This document shows, piece after piece, positions 34,400 through 45,929 of a DNA stretch of 64,000 nt (positions are counted from its first letter, which is position 1; each line of letters opens with the position of its first letter). A program made the position numbers and the translations under genes. The DNA is from Vitellaria paradoxa. Its lineage: Eukaryota > Streptophyta > Magnoliopsida > Ericales > Sapotaceae. The notes under the pieces were generated by a model. It was not told where the DNA came from and did no database searches. It saw nothing but the letters and a program-made list of their open reading frames with translations. The DNA is taken from assembly GCA_019916065.1 (NCBI GenBank), contig CM034237.1, forward strand, positions 20,605,752 to 20,669,751. Direction: 5' to 3'.

Positions 34400-35790
34400 C
34401 TCGGTTCTGACAAGGAGGTGGCGTGGCGACTCTCATAAAACTCCATGAGGTATAAATCAAACTGCTACAGTGTCTCGACGGGAATCCAGGTGCAATCAAA
34501 ATCAGGACGACCAACCCAACAAACAAGGAGCTTTCAAACCACGCTATCCTTTGTGAGATCAACCTTCTCATCTAAAATTGCATCAATTTTATTATTGTGT
34601 GCAGGGACTGCTGGTAGTGATAAAGTAGTAGATAGTAAGTCTGGATGATAGTCAACAGATGGGGCATCAAATGGCTCATCAGGAGGTTGAATATGTCCTT
34701 GGTAGGCAATAAGGTCCTCAACATTAAAGATGGGGCTAAAATGAAAGTGTGATGGTATATCAATGACATATGCGTTTGATCCAACCCATTTTAAAATTTT
34801 AAAAGGACCAGCACTACGAGTTTGTAATTTCGAAACGGATCCAGAAGGAAAACGTTCTGCCCTTATTCTAATCATCACGTAATCACCAACATTAAAAACA
34901 ACATGTCTTTTATGTAAATCAGCTTTAAGTTTACAAGTCGCATTAATTGACTCTAAACGCTTATTGATATCAACATGCAAGTCTCAAATATGTTGCGCAA
35001 ACGCATCAACCGACTCAGACACTCTAGCAAATGGAGACATCGGAACTAGGTCTAAAGGTTTTCTGGGCTTATAACCATGCACAACTTCAAAAGGGCTCAT
35101 TCTTATCGACTTATTCACAGAGTTATTGTAGGCAAATTGAGCAGTAAGAAGGATTAAATCCCAATTCCTATGATGATCTTTAACTAAACACCTTAAGAAA
35201 TTCCCTAAGCTACAATTAACAACTTCCGTTTTGCCATCAATTTGAGGGTGATGTGTTGTAGAAAATTTGAGTTTTGTACCCACTAGATGCCAAAGAGTTT
35301 TCCAAAAGTAGCTAGTAAAACGAACATCCCTATCAGTCACTATAGTTTTAGGTAGACCATACAATTTGACGATCTCTGAGAAGTATAACTTAGCAACTCT
35401 AGAAGCATCGAGTGTCTTACTACAGGGAATGAAGTGAGCCATCTTAGAAAAACGATCCACCACCACAAGAATAGAATCATGTTTCCTAGATGTGCGAGGG
35501 AGTCCTAACACAAAGTCCATACTAACATCTTGCCAAGGACAACTAGGAACGGGAAGGGGGGTGTAAACACCAGTATTCAGTTTCCTATGCTTAGCTAGTT
35601 GACAAGCACGACATTGACTTACTATTCTATAAACATCTTTTTTCAAATTCGGCCAGTAAAATTGACGTTCAACTTCTGCTATGGTCTTGTCACGTCCAAA
35701 ATGTCCTAAAAGACCTCCAGCATGAACTTCCCACACTAAGAAATCCCGTACTAAAGTCCTCGGGATGCAAAGTTTATTAGCCTTAAACAA
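34400..35790 (-). pseudogene. Gypsy integrase with C-terminal chromodomain
   Basis: The integrase frame (35790-34984) shows the zinc-binding region (HAGGLLGHFG, CRACQLAKHRK) and the catalytic core. In the core, SMDFVLGLP gives the first D, IVTDRDVRFTS the second, and DGKTEVVNCSLGNFLR carries the E. A TGA at 34984-34986 interrupts it. The next frame (34980-34534) holds the GPF region (SAGPFKILKWVGSNAYVID) and FNVEDLIAYQGH. Past another stop, KLLVCWVGRPDFDCTWIP (about 34480-34540) matches the chromodomain core. Chromodomains can guide insertion to particular chromatin. The catalytic residues remain, but stops make it inactive. Confidence 0.88.
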
Positions 35791-36334
35791 AAATCCATCC
35801 TGAAGAAGGAATTCATCAGAAACTTCAGACCTTCCATTCCGTAGCTCTTGAAAATTTCTCCAAAGTCAGGACATGACTCATACTCATCCTTAAGTCTATC
35901 GAATCCTATAACCTTAACACTCATGACAGAAAGTAAGGACACACGACAACTAAGGGCATTAGCTATCTTGTTCTCAACTCCTGACTTATGTTTTATGACA
36001 AACAAATAGGCTTGCAAGTACTCAATTCAACGACCATGCCTATGATTAAGCTTTTTTTGGGAACTCAAATAACACAAGGTTTCGTGGTTAGAATAAAGGA
36101 CAAACTCTTTCGGGAATAAATAATGGTGCCAGTAGTGTAAGACTTGTACCACTACATAAATTCCTTGTCATAGGTGGAATATTTTTGTTTAGCCTCACAC
36201 AATTTCTCGCCAAAGTAAGCGATAGGGTGACACTCCTGACTGAGTACTCCTCCAATACCTAGTCTGAATGCATCACATTCTACTTCAAAGACCTTCAAAA
36301 AATCAGGAAGACGCAATACAGGGGACTCCGTCAT
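35751..36334 (-). pseudogene. Gypsy RNase H region
   Basis: 36334-36152 reads [20 protein letters not shown] and [18 protein letters not shown], the start of gypsy RNase H, which removes RNA from the replication hybrid. The expected DAS triad reads DAF. After a break it resumes with VIKHKSGVENKIANALSC near 35940-36010, the end of the domain. Confidence 0.8.
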
Positions 36335-36432
36335 TTTTTCTTGATATTTTCAAAGACCCTTGCAGCATTCTTTGTCGACTTAAACTCTCCTTATTTCATA
36401 CATTCAGTTATAGGGGCCATAATGGTGCTGAA

Positions 36433-37215
36433 TCATTTGATAAATTGGCGATAAAAAGTAATTAATCCATGGAAACTCACATCATGAATAATTTTAGGTT
36501 CAGGCCAATCTAGAATTGCTTTAACTTTTGAAGGGTCAGCCAAAATTCCTTCAGAAGATACCACAAATCCTAAGAAGACAACCTTATCAGTAAAGAATGA
36601 ACACTTCTTCAAGTTGGCATAAAGGTTTTCTTTCCCAAGGGTGGAACTAACTTGAACAAGGTGATCCATATGTTGATCCCTACTTTTACTAGAAATAAGG
36701 ATATCGTCAAAATAAACCACCAAGAACATTCCTATGAATGGCCTTAGTGCTTAAGTCATTACTCTCATGAAGGTACTAAGGGCATTTGAAAGCCCAAACG
36801 GCATGACTAACCACTCAAAAAGGCTATCTTTAGTTTTAAAAACAATTTTCCATTCATCCCCTGGCCGAATTCTAATCTGATGATACCCACTTTTTAAATC
36901 AATTTTGGAAAATACCGTGGCACCCGCCATCATGTCTAACATATCATCTAGCCGAGAGATAGGAAAACAATACTTTACAGTTATCTTGTTTATTGCCCTA
37001 CTATCTACACGCATTCCCCAAGAACCATCTTTCTTTGGGGTTAAGAGGGCTAGAATAACACAGGAACTCATGCTCTCTCTAATAAATCCCTTTTTGTGAA
37101 GTTCATCAACTTGCCTTTGTAATTCAGCATGCTCAGTAGTATTCATCCTATAGTGTGGCAAGTTAAGAAGTGTAGCTCCTGAGATTAAATCAATTGCATG
37201 TTGAATATCACGCAA
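36433..37215 (-). pseudogene. Gypsy reverse transcriptase
   Basis: This domain copies element RNA into DNA. Conserved blocks appear in order: [93 protein letters not shown] and [10 protein letters not shown], which contains the catalytic FDD/YVDD-type box. An in-frame TAA at 36751-36753 lies just before that box and splits the domain in two. Thumb-region sequence with [11 protein letters not shown] follows. Confidence 0.92.
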
Positions 37216-37254
37216 TGGGGGTAAACTATCTGGGAGATCCTCAGGAAAAACATC

Positions 37255-37860
37255 TTAAAACTCTGCAAGTATCTTATTTGCCTCTCCTGATGTGTCTCGC
37301 AAAGAGTCCATAAGAACTTCCTTAACTACCAAGGCAAACACGATACATTCTTGTTCACCCATATCACGAATGAGTTCTTTAGGGCTAATAAAGTTCAACC
37401 CCTTTCTACTCATCACCTCTTTCTCTTTGCCAGGGTTAGCCTGTTTCGAAGGAATAGGCTTGAGATGAATTTTCTTGCCATTAAACATAAAGGAGCATGA
37501 ATTAGAACGGCCATAAAGAGTGACATCTAAATCAAACAACCATGGCCTTTCCAAAATAATATGGCCTACATCCATAGAAATCACATCACACCAAATTTTG
37601 CCTTTATAATCAAGGAACTGAATAGGCACCTAACAACGCTCTTTTACCGTTATGGATAAGGTATCTACCCAAGAAACATTATATGGGTGAGGGTGGGGAA
37701 CAGTTTGAAGTCTTAGACGGGCAATTATATTTGAAGATACGGCATTAATGCAACTATCACTATCCACTGTGACCTTACAACCCTTACCATTAATCGTAGT
37801 ATAAGTGTGAAAAATGGCATGACGACGCCAGTCTTCCGTCTCTCGGGCTTACGTAAGGAT
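37255..37860 (-). pseudogene. Gypsy aspartic protease region
   Basis: The region includes GKGCKVTVDSDSCINAVSS (about 37725-37790), where the family's active-site DSG/DSGS reads DSD. Then come VPIQFLDYKGKIWCDVI and HIILERPWLFDLDV, the 'GRPWL' region, with the G replaced by E. A stop lies at about 37630. Loss of the DSG glycine suggests the protease is dead. Confidence 0.75.
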
Positions 37861-38979
37861 ACACCGAACTACACCCATCCGATGGTTGTTAAAAGTGAGT
37901 TGTCTCTCTCTTATATTACGGGAAATGGTCCTAAGACATCCCACTAAATTTTCCTCATACTCTTCATCCACGTCTTCAAATTCCTCCACATTGGGTTCGT
38001 ACACTTGCTTCTCTATTGACTCATCATCCTCGACTCTCCCATTCTCCCCAATAACTAGAGCTCGAGAGGGACAACTAGCAGATATGTGTCCAAAACCATG
38101 ACACTTAAAATATTGGACTCGAGAGTTATTTCTAGAATCTTCAAGTAAATTACCCTTATTCTTATTATCTTTCACAATCTGGGTACTAGGAGGTGGTCCA
38201 AAAACAGACGTAGTGTTTGAGAAAGAAGGACGGTTAGTAAAGGGGCGATTATCATTACGCTTTGCAAAGTGGGGCTTACCTACTAGTTCATAGTTTTGGA
38301 CTAGAGTGTAAGCCTCGTCTAAAGTGGTGATTCCCCTAAGTACAACCTCTCTTTGCAACTCATTATTAAGACCACGCCTAAACCGACTCAAAGTAACGGC
38401 CTCATCCTCTTGAACATTACATCTCATCATGAGTTCATCAAACTGCGTTATGTAATCGTTCACTAGCCTATTACCTTGTCGGATATCGTTCCATTGATCT
38501 AGCAAATTACCATGGTAAGACAAAGGTAAATACTTACGCTCAAGCCTTACTTTCATCTCCTCTCAATCTACAACTGGGGGTTCATGACGCCTAACAAGTA
38601 AATTCTCAACACTTTCCCAATACAATTGGGCACTCCTAGTCAGCTTCATTTTAGAAAATTGACACTTTCTCTCTTTAGAAAACTGGTACCACTCAAAGAA
38701 ACAGTCCATATCTTTCAGCCATTTGGTGAACACCGCGGCCATCAACAGTCAGGGCTTCTACATTGACTTGTTTCATTAATTTATCATCATTAACCTATCA
38801 CTTCTATAACGTGGCACTAGTTCTCTATTTTGATTCTTAGGCCTAGTGTGTTCCTCAATTATGTCCATTCTAGTGTTTAGTCTTTGAATAGCTTCAGTGA
38901 GGGCTGCTAATTGGGTTTGCAATTGGTCATCTGCCATAGTGCTAAAGGATATCAATGTGCGACCACTACGTAATTGCAT
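37849..38979 (-). pseudogene. Gypsy gag
   Basis: The structural protein of the particle starts near 38979 (MQLRSGRTLISFSTMADDQL), continues at 38745-38563 with WLKDMDCFFEWYQFSKERK, and then 38556-37849 with the Retrotrans_gag core (LSRFRRGLNNELQREVVLRG). The zinc knuckle reads YFKCHGFGHISASCP, so the first cysteine of CX2CX4HX4C is replaced by tyrosine. Stops near 38560 and 38776 break the frame. Confidence 0.85.
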
Positions 38980-39841
38980 ACAAAGATTCTATGACTAAAC
39001 TTGTTGATATCAATAACGACTCACGTAATTACTACTAATATAAACCTAAAGTGTTTATATATAAAGACACGTAAAACTCTAAATGTTGTTTAGATTATAA
39101 GATAACTCGAACAAGATGCAACCAATAGTTTTACCTCCCTTTTTTTTTTTTTTAACAGGGATCAAAGCACGAAAGAAATAAATGAACAAATAAAATATTA
39201 TTGGTTCAAGGTATATTTGGGTGAAAGCATTCATTTCACTATTCAAGACTTTCAAGAGATAAAAAAAAAAAAAAAATAGGGAAGGATGCAAAAATAGCTA
39301 GGAATATTCGTGGGTAATGGGATTATTTTATAGAAAGGAGTGTTGGGATGATTGGAGTCGCGGTGCACACAATAATTTAATTAAATGCTAAAATAGTGAG
39401 TAGTTAATAGCACCAAAAATATAATGAAACGAAGTAACCGTTCGAATTGGGAATCGGAGTAAACTGGTGACCTCAAATCTGCCAAAATAGTCTAACGAGT
39501 ATTCTGAACCTCGACGGGAAAGTCGCCGGAGGTCGCCGGAGCTTTGCCGAAGCACAGATCATATCACTAGAATGTGGTGGTTATTCTGGACTTCGCGCAG
39601 AGGTCACTGGAAAAGTCGCCGGAGTCGCCGGCGAGTTTGCCAGAGGTTGGTGGTGCCAATGGTGGGGTTCGCTGGAATTAAATATTAGTAGAGATGCACG
39701 AAAACGTACTCGAAGGGTTTAAGGGTGTGTAGGGCAACGGCAGCAGCCGCGGTAACTGCTGCGGCGGCTACTGTTTTTTTTTTTTTTTAGATTATTCTGG
39801 CTATTCAATAGTGATGGAGATTAAAAAGTTTGTAAGATCTT

Positions 39842-39857
39842 TGCTCCGATATCAAAA
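39842..39857 (-). other. Primer-binding site of the gypsy element
   Basis: Next to the 5' LTR the minus strand has TGATATCGGAGC, 10 of 12 matches to the methionine-tRNA site TGGTATCAGAGC. Confidence 0.6.
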
Positions 39858-39858
39858 T

Positions 39859-40228
39859 TGGTGTAGGATTATAAAGAGAAAGAAAGAATCAAAGAAGAAG
39901 GAGGAGGAGGTGGAGGAGGAAGAGAGGGGAGAAAGAGGGGCAGCAACTGTAGGGGAAGAATCAATAATCAAAAATATCATTCAAGCTAATGTTCTGTTAA
40001 CCCTACTTAGGGTTTAAATAAAAAATTTCATGAACTTAGCACAAAAAGTCTAAAATAAAATAAACCTACACTAAAATAGCCCAAAAACAAATGGGTCCAA
40101 AATAATAAATAAAATAAAACCTAATTAACTAAAATAAATATTAATAATCAGTCCATAATAATAATGGTTGGGCCTCCTTGGCCCGACGTCCATACACACG
40201 TCCATATCGCCTACTGATGTTCATACCA
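39859..40228 (-). repeat. 5' LTR of the gypsy element
   Basis: This 370-bp repeat is nearly identical to 33938-34378 without the ~81-bp duplication. Apart from that the two differ mainly at scattered single bases. Confidence 0.92.
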
Positions 40229-40256
40229 CTCGTTATAACTAATGGAATGTAATTGA

Positions 40257-40440
40257 TCCTATCTCTTCGCATGATGCTAACGATGGTAATGAATGATTAA
40301 ATAAAGAGATTGGTGATAGTGCCTCTAATGCAGAAGATGAATTGGTTTTTGATGGTGAAAGTTTGACATGGAAAGATATGGAACATGCTTCTCGTGATGG
40401 ATGAGAGCATAGACAACGAACTGATGGATATAGATGAAGA
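40257..40440 (+). pseudogene. Possible hAT transposase tail fragment
   Basis: The translation shows an acidic stretch (DELVFDGESLTWKDMEHAS) with stops, like the acidic tail after the hAT dimerisation domain. It lies within the split hAT element, which supports the assignment. It is short and therefore tentative. Confidence 0.35.
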
Positions 40441-40812
40441 TTAGAGCATCTTAGAACCTTTTTTATTAATATAAGTTGATACGATTATACTTTTCTTTTA
40501 AACTTACATATTTTGCAAGGAATAGTTACTATTTCATCATCAATAATATTATTTTCTACTGCTATATTTGCCTAGTTGGAAAATTATCACAAAGGTTTAA
40601 AAAAAAAAAAAGGTAAAAAAGGAAAATAACGCTGCATACATAAGTTCATATTTGATGATTTCAAAATGATTGGAGCTTTTATTTGTTTCTTTTTCTCTTT
40701 TATTTTCCCCCCTCTAAAGTAACACCTAGCTTTACTAAGGTAAGCGCCTAAAACAAAAAGGGGTCTTGTTGCCCTAGGGGTGCACGCCACTTTTAACAAC
40801 ATCGTACTAGAG

Positions 40813-43800
40813 ACATTCCAACACTCCCCTCAAACTAGAGTATGCAAATAAAAAAAGACCCAACTTGGCTAACAACTGATGAAACAAAACATACAATAAA
40901 GGCATGTTAAGAATATCAACCAGCTAAAAAGCAGAGGGAACATAGACATAACTGACTCAACCAGCTATGAAGGTTATCAACAAAAGAAATAATATGCCCA
41001 TTTGGATCTTCCTGATGGACTTTGAGAGGAGGTGAAGTGACATATGAGGAATTAGAATGTATGGTAAGGCAAGATTAGGAGATGGACATGAAGGCCCCCC
41101 TAAAGACTGGAAATATAAGGTTCAATAATACTTGCTCCAAAAGAGGAGAAACATTATACTAAAGTTTTCAATAGAACACCGAAAGTTTTTATTCTACTAA
41201 TGCTTTGTTTGGTGCCTTAGAGGACAGAAACATTTCAGCTGTTTTGATGGAAGCAAATCAAAAGTTTGCACCTTGGTTGTACACCATCAGCCATCAAAAT
41301 CAATTACTAAGATTAACTACTTTTTTCTAGAGACAGTGTCCAAATCTAAGTTACCATTCTCCATAGAATTGATAACCCTATAATCAAATAAAACAAAGAG
41401 GCAATTCTGAATATAGATAACAAAGTAGCGTCACAAAGATCTATGAGGGAAACACAGTGCACAAAACTCCTGCATTGTGATGTGGTGTCAGAGGAGGTTC
41501 AGAAGCAGGCAACCTTCCCTTTGCAGGCTAATTCCAAGATTTGAACTAGTAACCCCTAGGTAGCAATGAAACAACCTTTTCGGTACTCCAAGACCTTAGA
41601 TCTATAAGATTAACTAAAATATCTTGTATATCTCTGCTCAATGGTAGAAGACCTCAGTAAAACATAGAATTTTTTATTCTACTAATGTTTTGTTTGGTTC
41701 AAAGAATGCTTCGAGGCAAACAAACAGACATTTGCTCCTTGGTTGTACACAATCAGCCATCAAAATCAATTCTTGATATTGCCTACTTTTCGCCAAAAAG
41801 GCAGTATCTAGGTCTACATTATGATCCTCCAAAAAATTGAATAACTCTATGACCAAATAAAACAAATAAGTTCTTGTGAAAATAAATAACAAAAGTTCCA
41901 TCGCACAGATCAATAGGATTACCTAAAAAAACTTGTAAATCTCAACTCAATTGTAGAAAACCTCACCCTAGAGAACTTGTAGATGTTTCCAAAGAGACTG
42001 AGATGAGAGACTGCAATTTGGTAAGGCTAAAGTGAAAGTGGCCAAAGAAGGGCACCTATCACAAGAGATATTCTAAGGAAAAAGCCCAGGGTTTGCATCC
42101 TAGCTGTTTCATTGAAAATGGGGGACATGAATTTCTAATTTTATTCTAGCCTTTCTTAGTTGTATTCAATAGTTAGTAACCGAGTTTCGGCATAATATTC
42201 AGTTTGATAGCCAGTACTAATACAGGAACATCCTTTAAATAAGACTTTCCCGGTGGACCAATCTAGCAATCAAGCGTGACCACCTTGGAATTCAAGCTGG
42301 CAATGCATTAGATGCCAGTGCCTCAGCAAAATAACAACCGAGTTCCAACATAATATCCAGCTCCTTAGCTAGTATTGACATTGAAAAATGATTTGATAAG
42401 ACTTTCCACATGGACCAATCTAGTAATCAAGACTGACCTCATGCGCTAAATACCCATGCCTCTGCAAAATCAATAACTATTTACGTCGACTTCATGTAGA
42501 CTAAAAATAACATAAATAAAGTTGCATAGATTAATTCAGCTTTTATTTAAACATATCTTAATTAAATCAATAAGCAACTATGGGGTTTCAACAATAGGTG
42601 AAGGGGAAGAGGGCACATGTCCACCCTCTCCTTATAATATTGGAAAAAAATATTTTTCTTTCATCTGATAAGCAAATATTCGGATCATTTATTACAATAG
42701 TCATCAAGGTGATTGTATAAATATCTACAAGCAAAGCCTCAAATTACAAATCCATATTCTCAACAAAAGACAAGAATATATAGACACATATATTCAAGTT
42801 TGACTATTACCACGGGATTTTTTTTATTTATTTATTTTTATTTATTTATTTATTTATTTTGTTTTTGGATAAATGCTATTAACGCAGGATAATTAGCTAT
42901 ACAAAAATAAGAAGAAAAAAATTTTTTAATCCAATACATAGGATACTCTAAATTTCAAAAATAACTTTCTATTCAAATCGCTCCAAACAAGTTGTCCTAA
43001 ACAAAAAGGGATAATCCTCCATGTTTTCTTTAATCATTTGTGAACTTTTATCCCCATAAAAGCTCAAAAACTTTACTTGTTTCATTAGAGAAGATCCATG
43101 CCATTTCAAAATGGTACAAACCTAATTCCCAAAACTCCGTTGCCCACTCACAATACATATATAAAAAAAAAAATGGTCAATAAACTCACTAATCTTTTGA
43201 CATTGGCTAGAATAATAAACCCATTGTCTGCATTCTAGCAATAAAATTGTAATTGGTGAGATTTATTTTAATATTTTGTTTTATTATCTTCCTTTTCATG
43301 TAAGCTTCTCATTGGACAAAATCTTTTTACTTTAAATTCTATGAGTAATTTAATTCCATGAATGTTCTTTAGAGTAGTTACAGAATTGATTAATAAAAAT
43401 AATTAAAGATCACAATTTTGTTTCAATGGGATGATTTTGTTAGCACAGAAACGAAAAATTTTTTAGCAAAATTTTGGACATACTTCAGAAACATTTAGGC
43501 TGTTGTGCAAAAATGTTCAGAAGCATAAATTAAATGCTATCTAAATTAACACAACTTAAATAATTAATCAAATAATTAACTTATGATTATGTTGTATTTT
43601 GGTGTGTTTTGACTGTTTTGTGGAAAAAGGAACAGCATTTTGTTCCTTGATTCTAATATAGGATCCTTAAAAGTTACTAAATTTAGCTTCTAGATGGTGT
43701 CACAGCAGACACCAATGATAAGAGGGAAATATAATGTAACAAAGGATAAAATAAAATGGGAAAAAATGAACATAAAATATATTTACAAGTGATTTCCAAT

Positions 43801-44000
43801 TATGCCAATTATTACAAAGAAAAAAACAAACACTAAACGAAAAGATAAATTTTCGACCAATTATAACTTCAACGGCGTTAAATATTATTAATGAAAGCAT
43901 TAACAAATAAGGTGAGTTTTTATTTTTGTAAATGAACGGCCTTTGAACAGAATATTTAAAAATTGAAACCAATTGCCTCACCATTGGTCCTCAACAACAA
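40813..44000. repeat. Host-like spacer with segmental duplications
   Basis: Two ~260-bp direct repeats (about 41170-41430 and 41655-41920) share ATTCTACTAATG-TTTGTTTGG and CCTTGGTTGTACAC-ATCAGCC. Two further copies (about 42180-42340 and 42341-42480) share CCGAGTTCGGCATAATAT-like and AAGACTTTCC-GG-GGACCAATCTAG. A (TATT)n microsatellite lies at about 42828-42862. No intact gene is seen. The 79-codon minus-strand frame at 41674-41913 lies in one duplicate and is not recognised. Confidence 0.6.
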
Positions 44001-44007
44001 TGGATGC

Positions 44008-44097
44008 TCAAAGGGGTGGACTGGATAAATGCATGAATTTTGCATAATATGCCCAAAGAGGCAGTCCTCCGAGTTGAGCCTGTATAGATTTCATAAT
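44008..44097 (-). pseudogene. Exon-like segment, unknown gene (last exon?)
   Basis: On the minus strand, TTGGCTTCCTGTGCAG looks like a splice acceptor. It is followed by an open stretch containing QAQLGGLPLWAYYAKFMHL and a stop at 44008-44010. Composition differs from the AT-rich surroundings. Other coding-like pieces on the same strand are around 44330-44400 (ESLKIASEQNWVYFVDT) and 45016-45065. I do not recognise the gene. Confidence 0.3.
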
Positions 44098-45015
44098 CTG
44101 CACAGGAAGCCAATAACTATCAACCCTAATTGGATTGGATCATTGAAAAGAGCTACGTGCAAGGTAAAATTTATGGGCAGAATCTGATTACAGATTCATT
44201 ATTTTAAGAGTGCAATTAATGTGTGAAGCATCTTGCATAATGGATAAAGGATTCCTTCAGAAATGTCAACAATCAAATTCTATTCCCATAAGAGCACGTA
44301 AATTCAGCAGAGCAATATATGCTTACATTTCAGACAATGCAAGTGTCAACGAAATACACCCAATTCTGTTCTGAAGCTATCTTCAGTGACTCATCAGAAC
44401 AGCAAACTTTACCTTTCAAAAAAATTACAGTCCAAACTTGGACTTTATGTCAAAACTCACAAAAATCAGACTAATTTATTGAAATTTAATGTGTTAACAA
44501 GGTTTATTTGATTTTTCAGAAAGCATTTATTGTTCCATTGCATAAGAAAAAGAGGGGTACAAGGAAGAAAATCACTCTGGTACAATCAGCAAGCAAAAGT
44601 TAAGGAAAAACAAAACTAAAGATAAATAGACACTAAATGCCACAAAATTTCAAGGACGACTATTTTTTAATCTTGGATATGCTAATGGAAAAGAGGAATA
44701 AAATAGAAATGAAGTCACTTCATTTTTATACATTTTGTGTGGGCACCCAAATTTTTTATACATTTTGTATGGGCAATCAACAAAAAGTGGAATATTTGAG
44801 AAATGTTTGCTCATTTTCCGAGCCCAATCAAACAAAAAAGTATGATAATCAGCTCCTCTACTGTCGTTTTTTCCCCTTTCTTTTATTTTCCCTTGGCCAA
44901 TCAAAGAAACAACTTTAAGAAACACTGAGGAAAAGTTCTTTGAATGTGAAATCAGCATTAGAGTTGGCAATCCAAATAGAATCAAAGGATATAAAAACTG
45001 CTGCAGTTCACTTAT

Positions 45016-45065
45016 CTCTCTGCATATGCCAAAGCAGCCATCTCTACCCAAGTCCTCTAAGGGGC
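45016..45065 (-). pseudogene. Exon-like segment with damaged splice donor
   Basis: After CATCTCTTAG (acceptor-like) the minus strand encodes PLEDLGRDGCFGICRE. It is followed by ATAAGTG where GTAAGTG would be a donor, so a G-to-A change may have destroyed the site. A first exon might start at 45889 (MKKNKKKMTVMKGEDEERIR) with donor-like GGTGCCC near 45760. The link between these pieces is a guess. Confidence 0.25.
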
Positions 45066-45929
45066 CTAAGAGATGGCAAAAGACCAGTCACTTCCACCTC
45101 ATATTTTAACTTGAAATTTGTCCTATGTGTTTTGCAACAGAACCAGTTTTCAAGATATATACATATATATAAAGTTAATTAACCCGTCATCCACAGCATG
45201 TGGATCAAATATCCTAATTTACATGTTTAATACTTCAATTAGTATTTTAAAAAAAATCAATAAAATAATTTTTGTTTTGGGTTAACTGATCAAAGACACC
45301 TGATTCAATTTGAAGGGTTGGACTTCAATCTCACAAATCAGGTAAACCCGTCGTCAAAACTGAAGTTTCCAGTTTAACCCCAGCATAAAAACTCAATCAT
45401 GACTGAAATCCGTAACACCTCAAATATGGGCAAGATTCTTGTACCATAGTTCAATTAAGATTACCTAATTCTGTTCAACACCCAAGATCACATTTTTTAA
45501 CAGAAAGGAATGAACTTTTGAATATGTTGATTCAGTTTACAGCAACACACGGTTAAACTTACACACACCAACACACGCAAAAACTAAAGTCTAAAGGTCC
45601 TGATAGAAGACCTTCTGATTTGCGACCAGCATCACAAATTACTTGACAAAATCGGAATAGGCATAAATGTAAAGACCTAGCTAGAAAATGCAAAAAAAAA
45701 AAAAAAAAAAACATTATGAAAGAAAAAGGGTAATGGAGCATGAATATTGAGAAGGGCACCTCTACGGCTCTGTCCGGTGAACTCTGGGATCAAAGAGGAT
45801 GAAATATAAGCATCTTCGCACGGGCCTCTTCTTATTCTTTCTTCATCTTCACCTTTCATCACCGTCATCTTCTTCTTATTCTTCTTCATTTTTTAATGTC
45901 TTTTGTTAATCCGCCGGGACAGCCACAAT

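Larger units (their letters stand above)
33938..40228 (-). mobile_element. Chromodomain Ty3/gypsy retrotransposon, TSD CTCGT
   Basis: Both LTRs (33938-34378 and 39859-40228) start TGGTGTAGGATT and end ACACCA/ATACCA on the plus strand. The element is flanked by CTCGT (33933-33937 and 40229-40233). On the minus strand it contains, in order, gag, protease, reverse transcriptase, RNase H, integrase and a chromodomain tail, the gypsy order. A primer site lies at 39842-39857 and a polypurine-type tract at 34379-34393. All coding parts carry stops or frameshifts. The LTRs are still very similar apart from one internal duplication, so it is younger than the hAT it sits in. Confidence 0.92.
33639..40804. 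mobile_element. hAT element split by a gypsy retrotransposon
   Basis: The left end CAGTGTTGTTACAAG and the reverse complement of the right end, CGATGTTGTTAAAAG, are hAT-type terminal repeats. The flanks TACTGAAG (33631-33638) and TACTAGAG (40805-40812) agree at 6 of 8 positions, as expected of an aged 8-bp duplication. Subterminal words such as GGGCGCTCAGGCAAC and GCAACAAGACC, and AGGCAAGCACCTTGG and AAGCGCCTAAAAC, also pair. Without the 6.3-kb gypsy insert it is about 870 bp. A short transposase-like tail remains at 40257-40440. Confidence 0.72.

Noticed and set aside
44650..45051. 133-codon minus-strand gene
   Set aside because: It contains a short local duplication (CPYKMYKK / CPHKMYKN) from a repeated DNA word and a hydrophobic run. 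No family is recognisable, and the exon-like part near 45016 is in a different arrangement.
45559..45889. Two overlapping minus-strand open frames rich in phenylalanine
   Set aside because: Long F/K runs come from poly-A tracts. Only the first ~40 residues from 45889 might be an exon.
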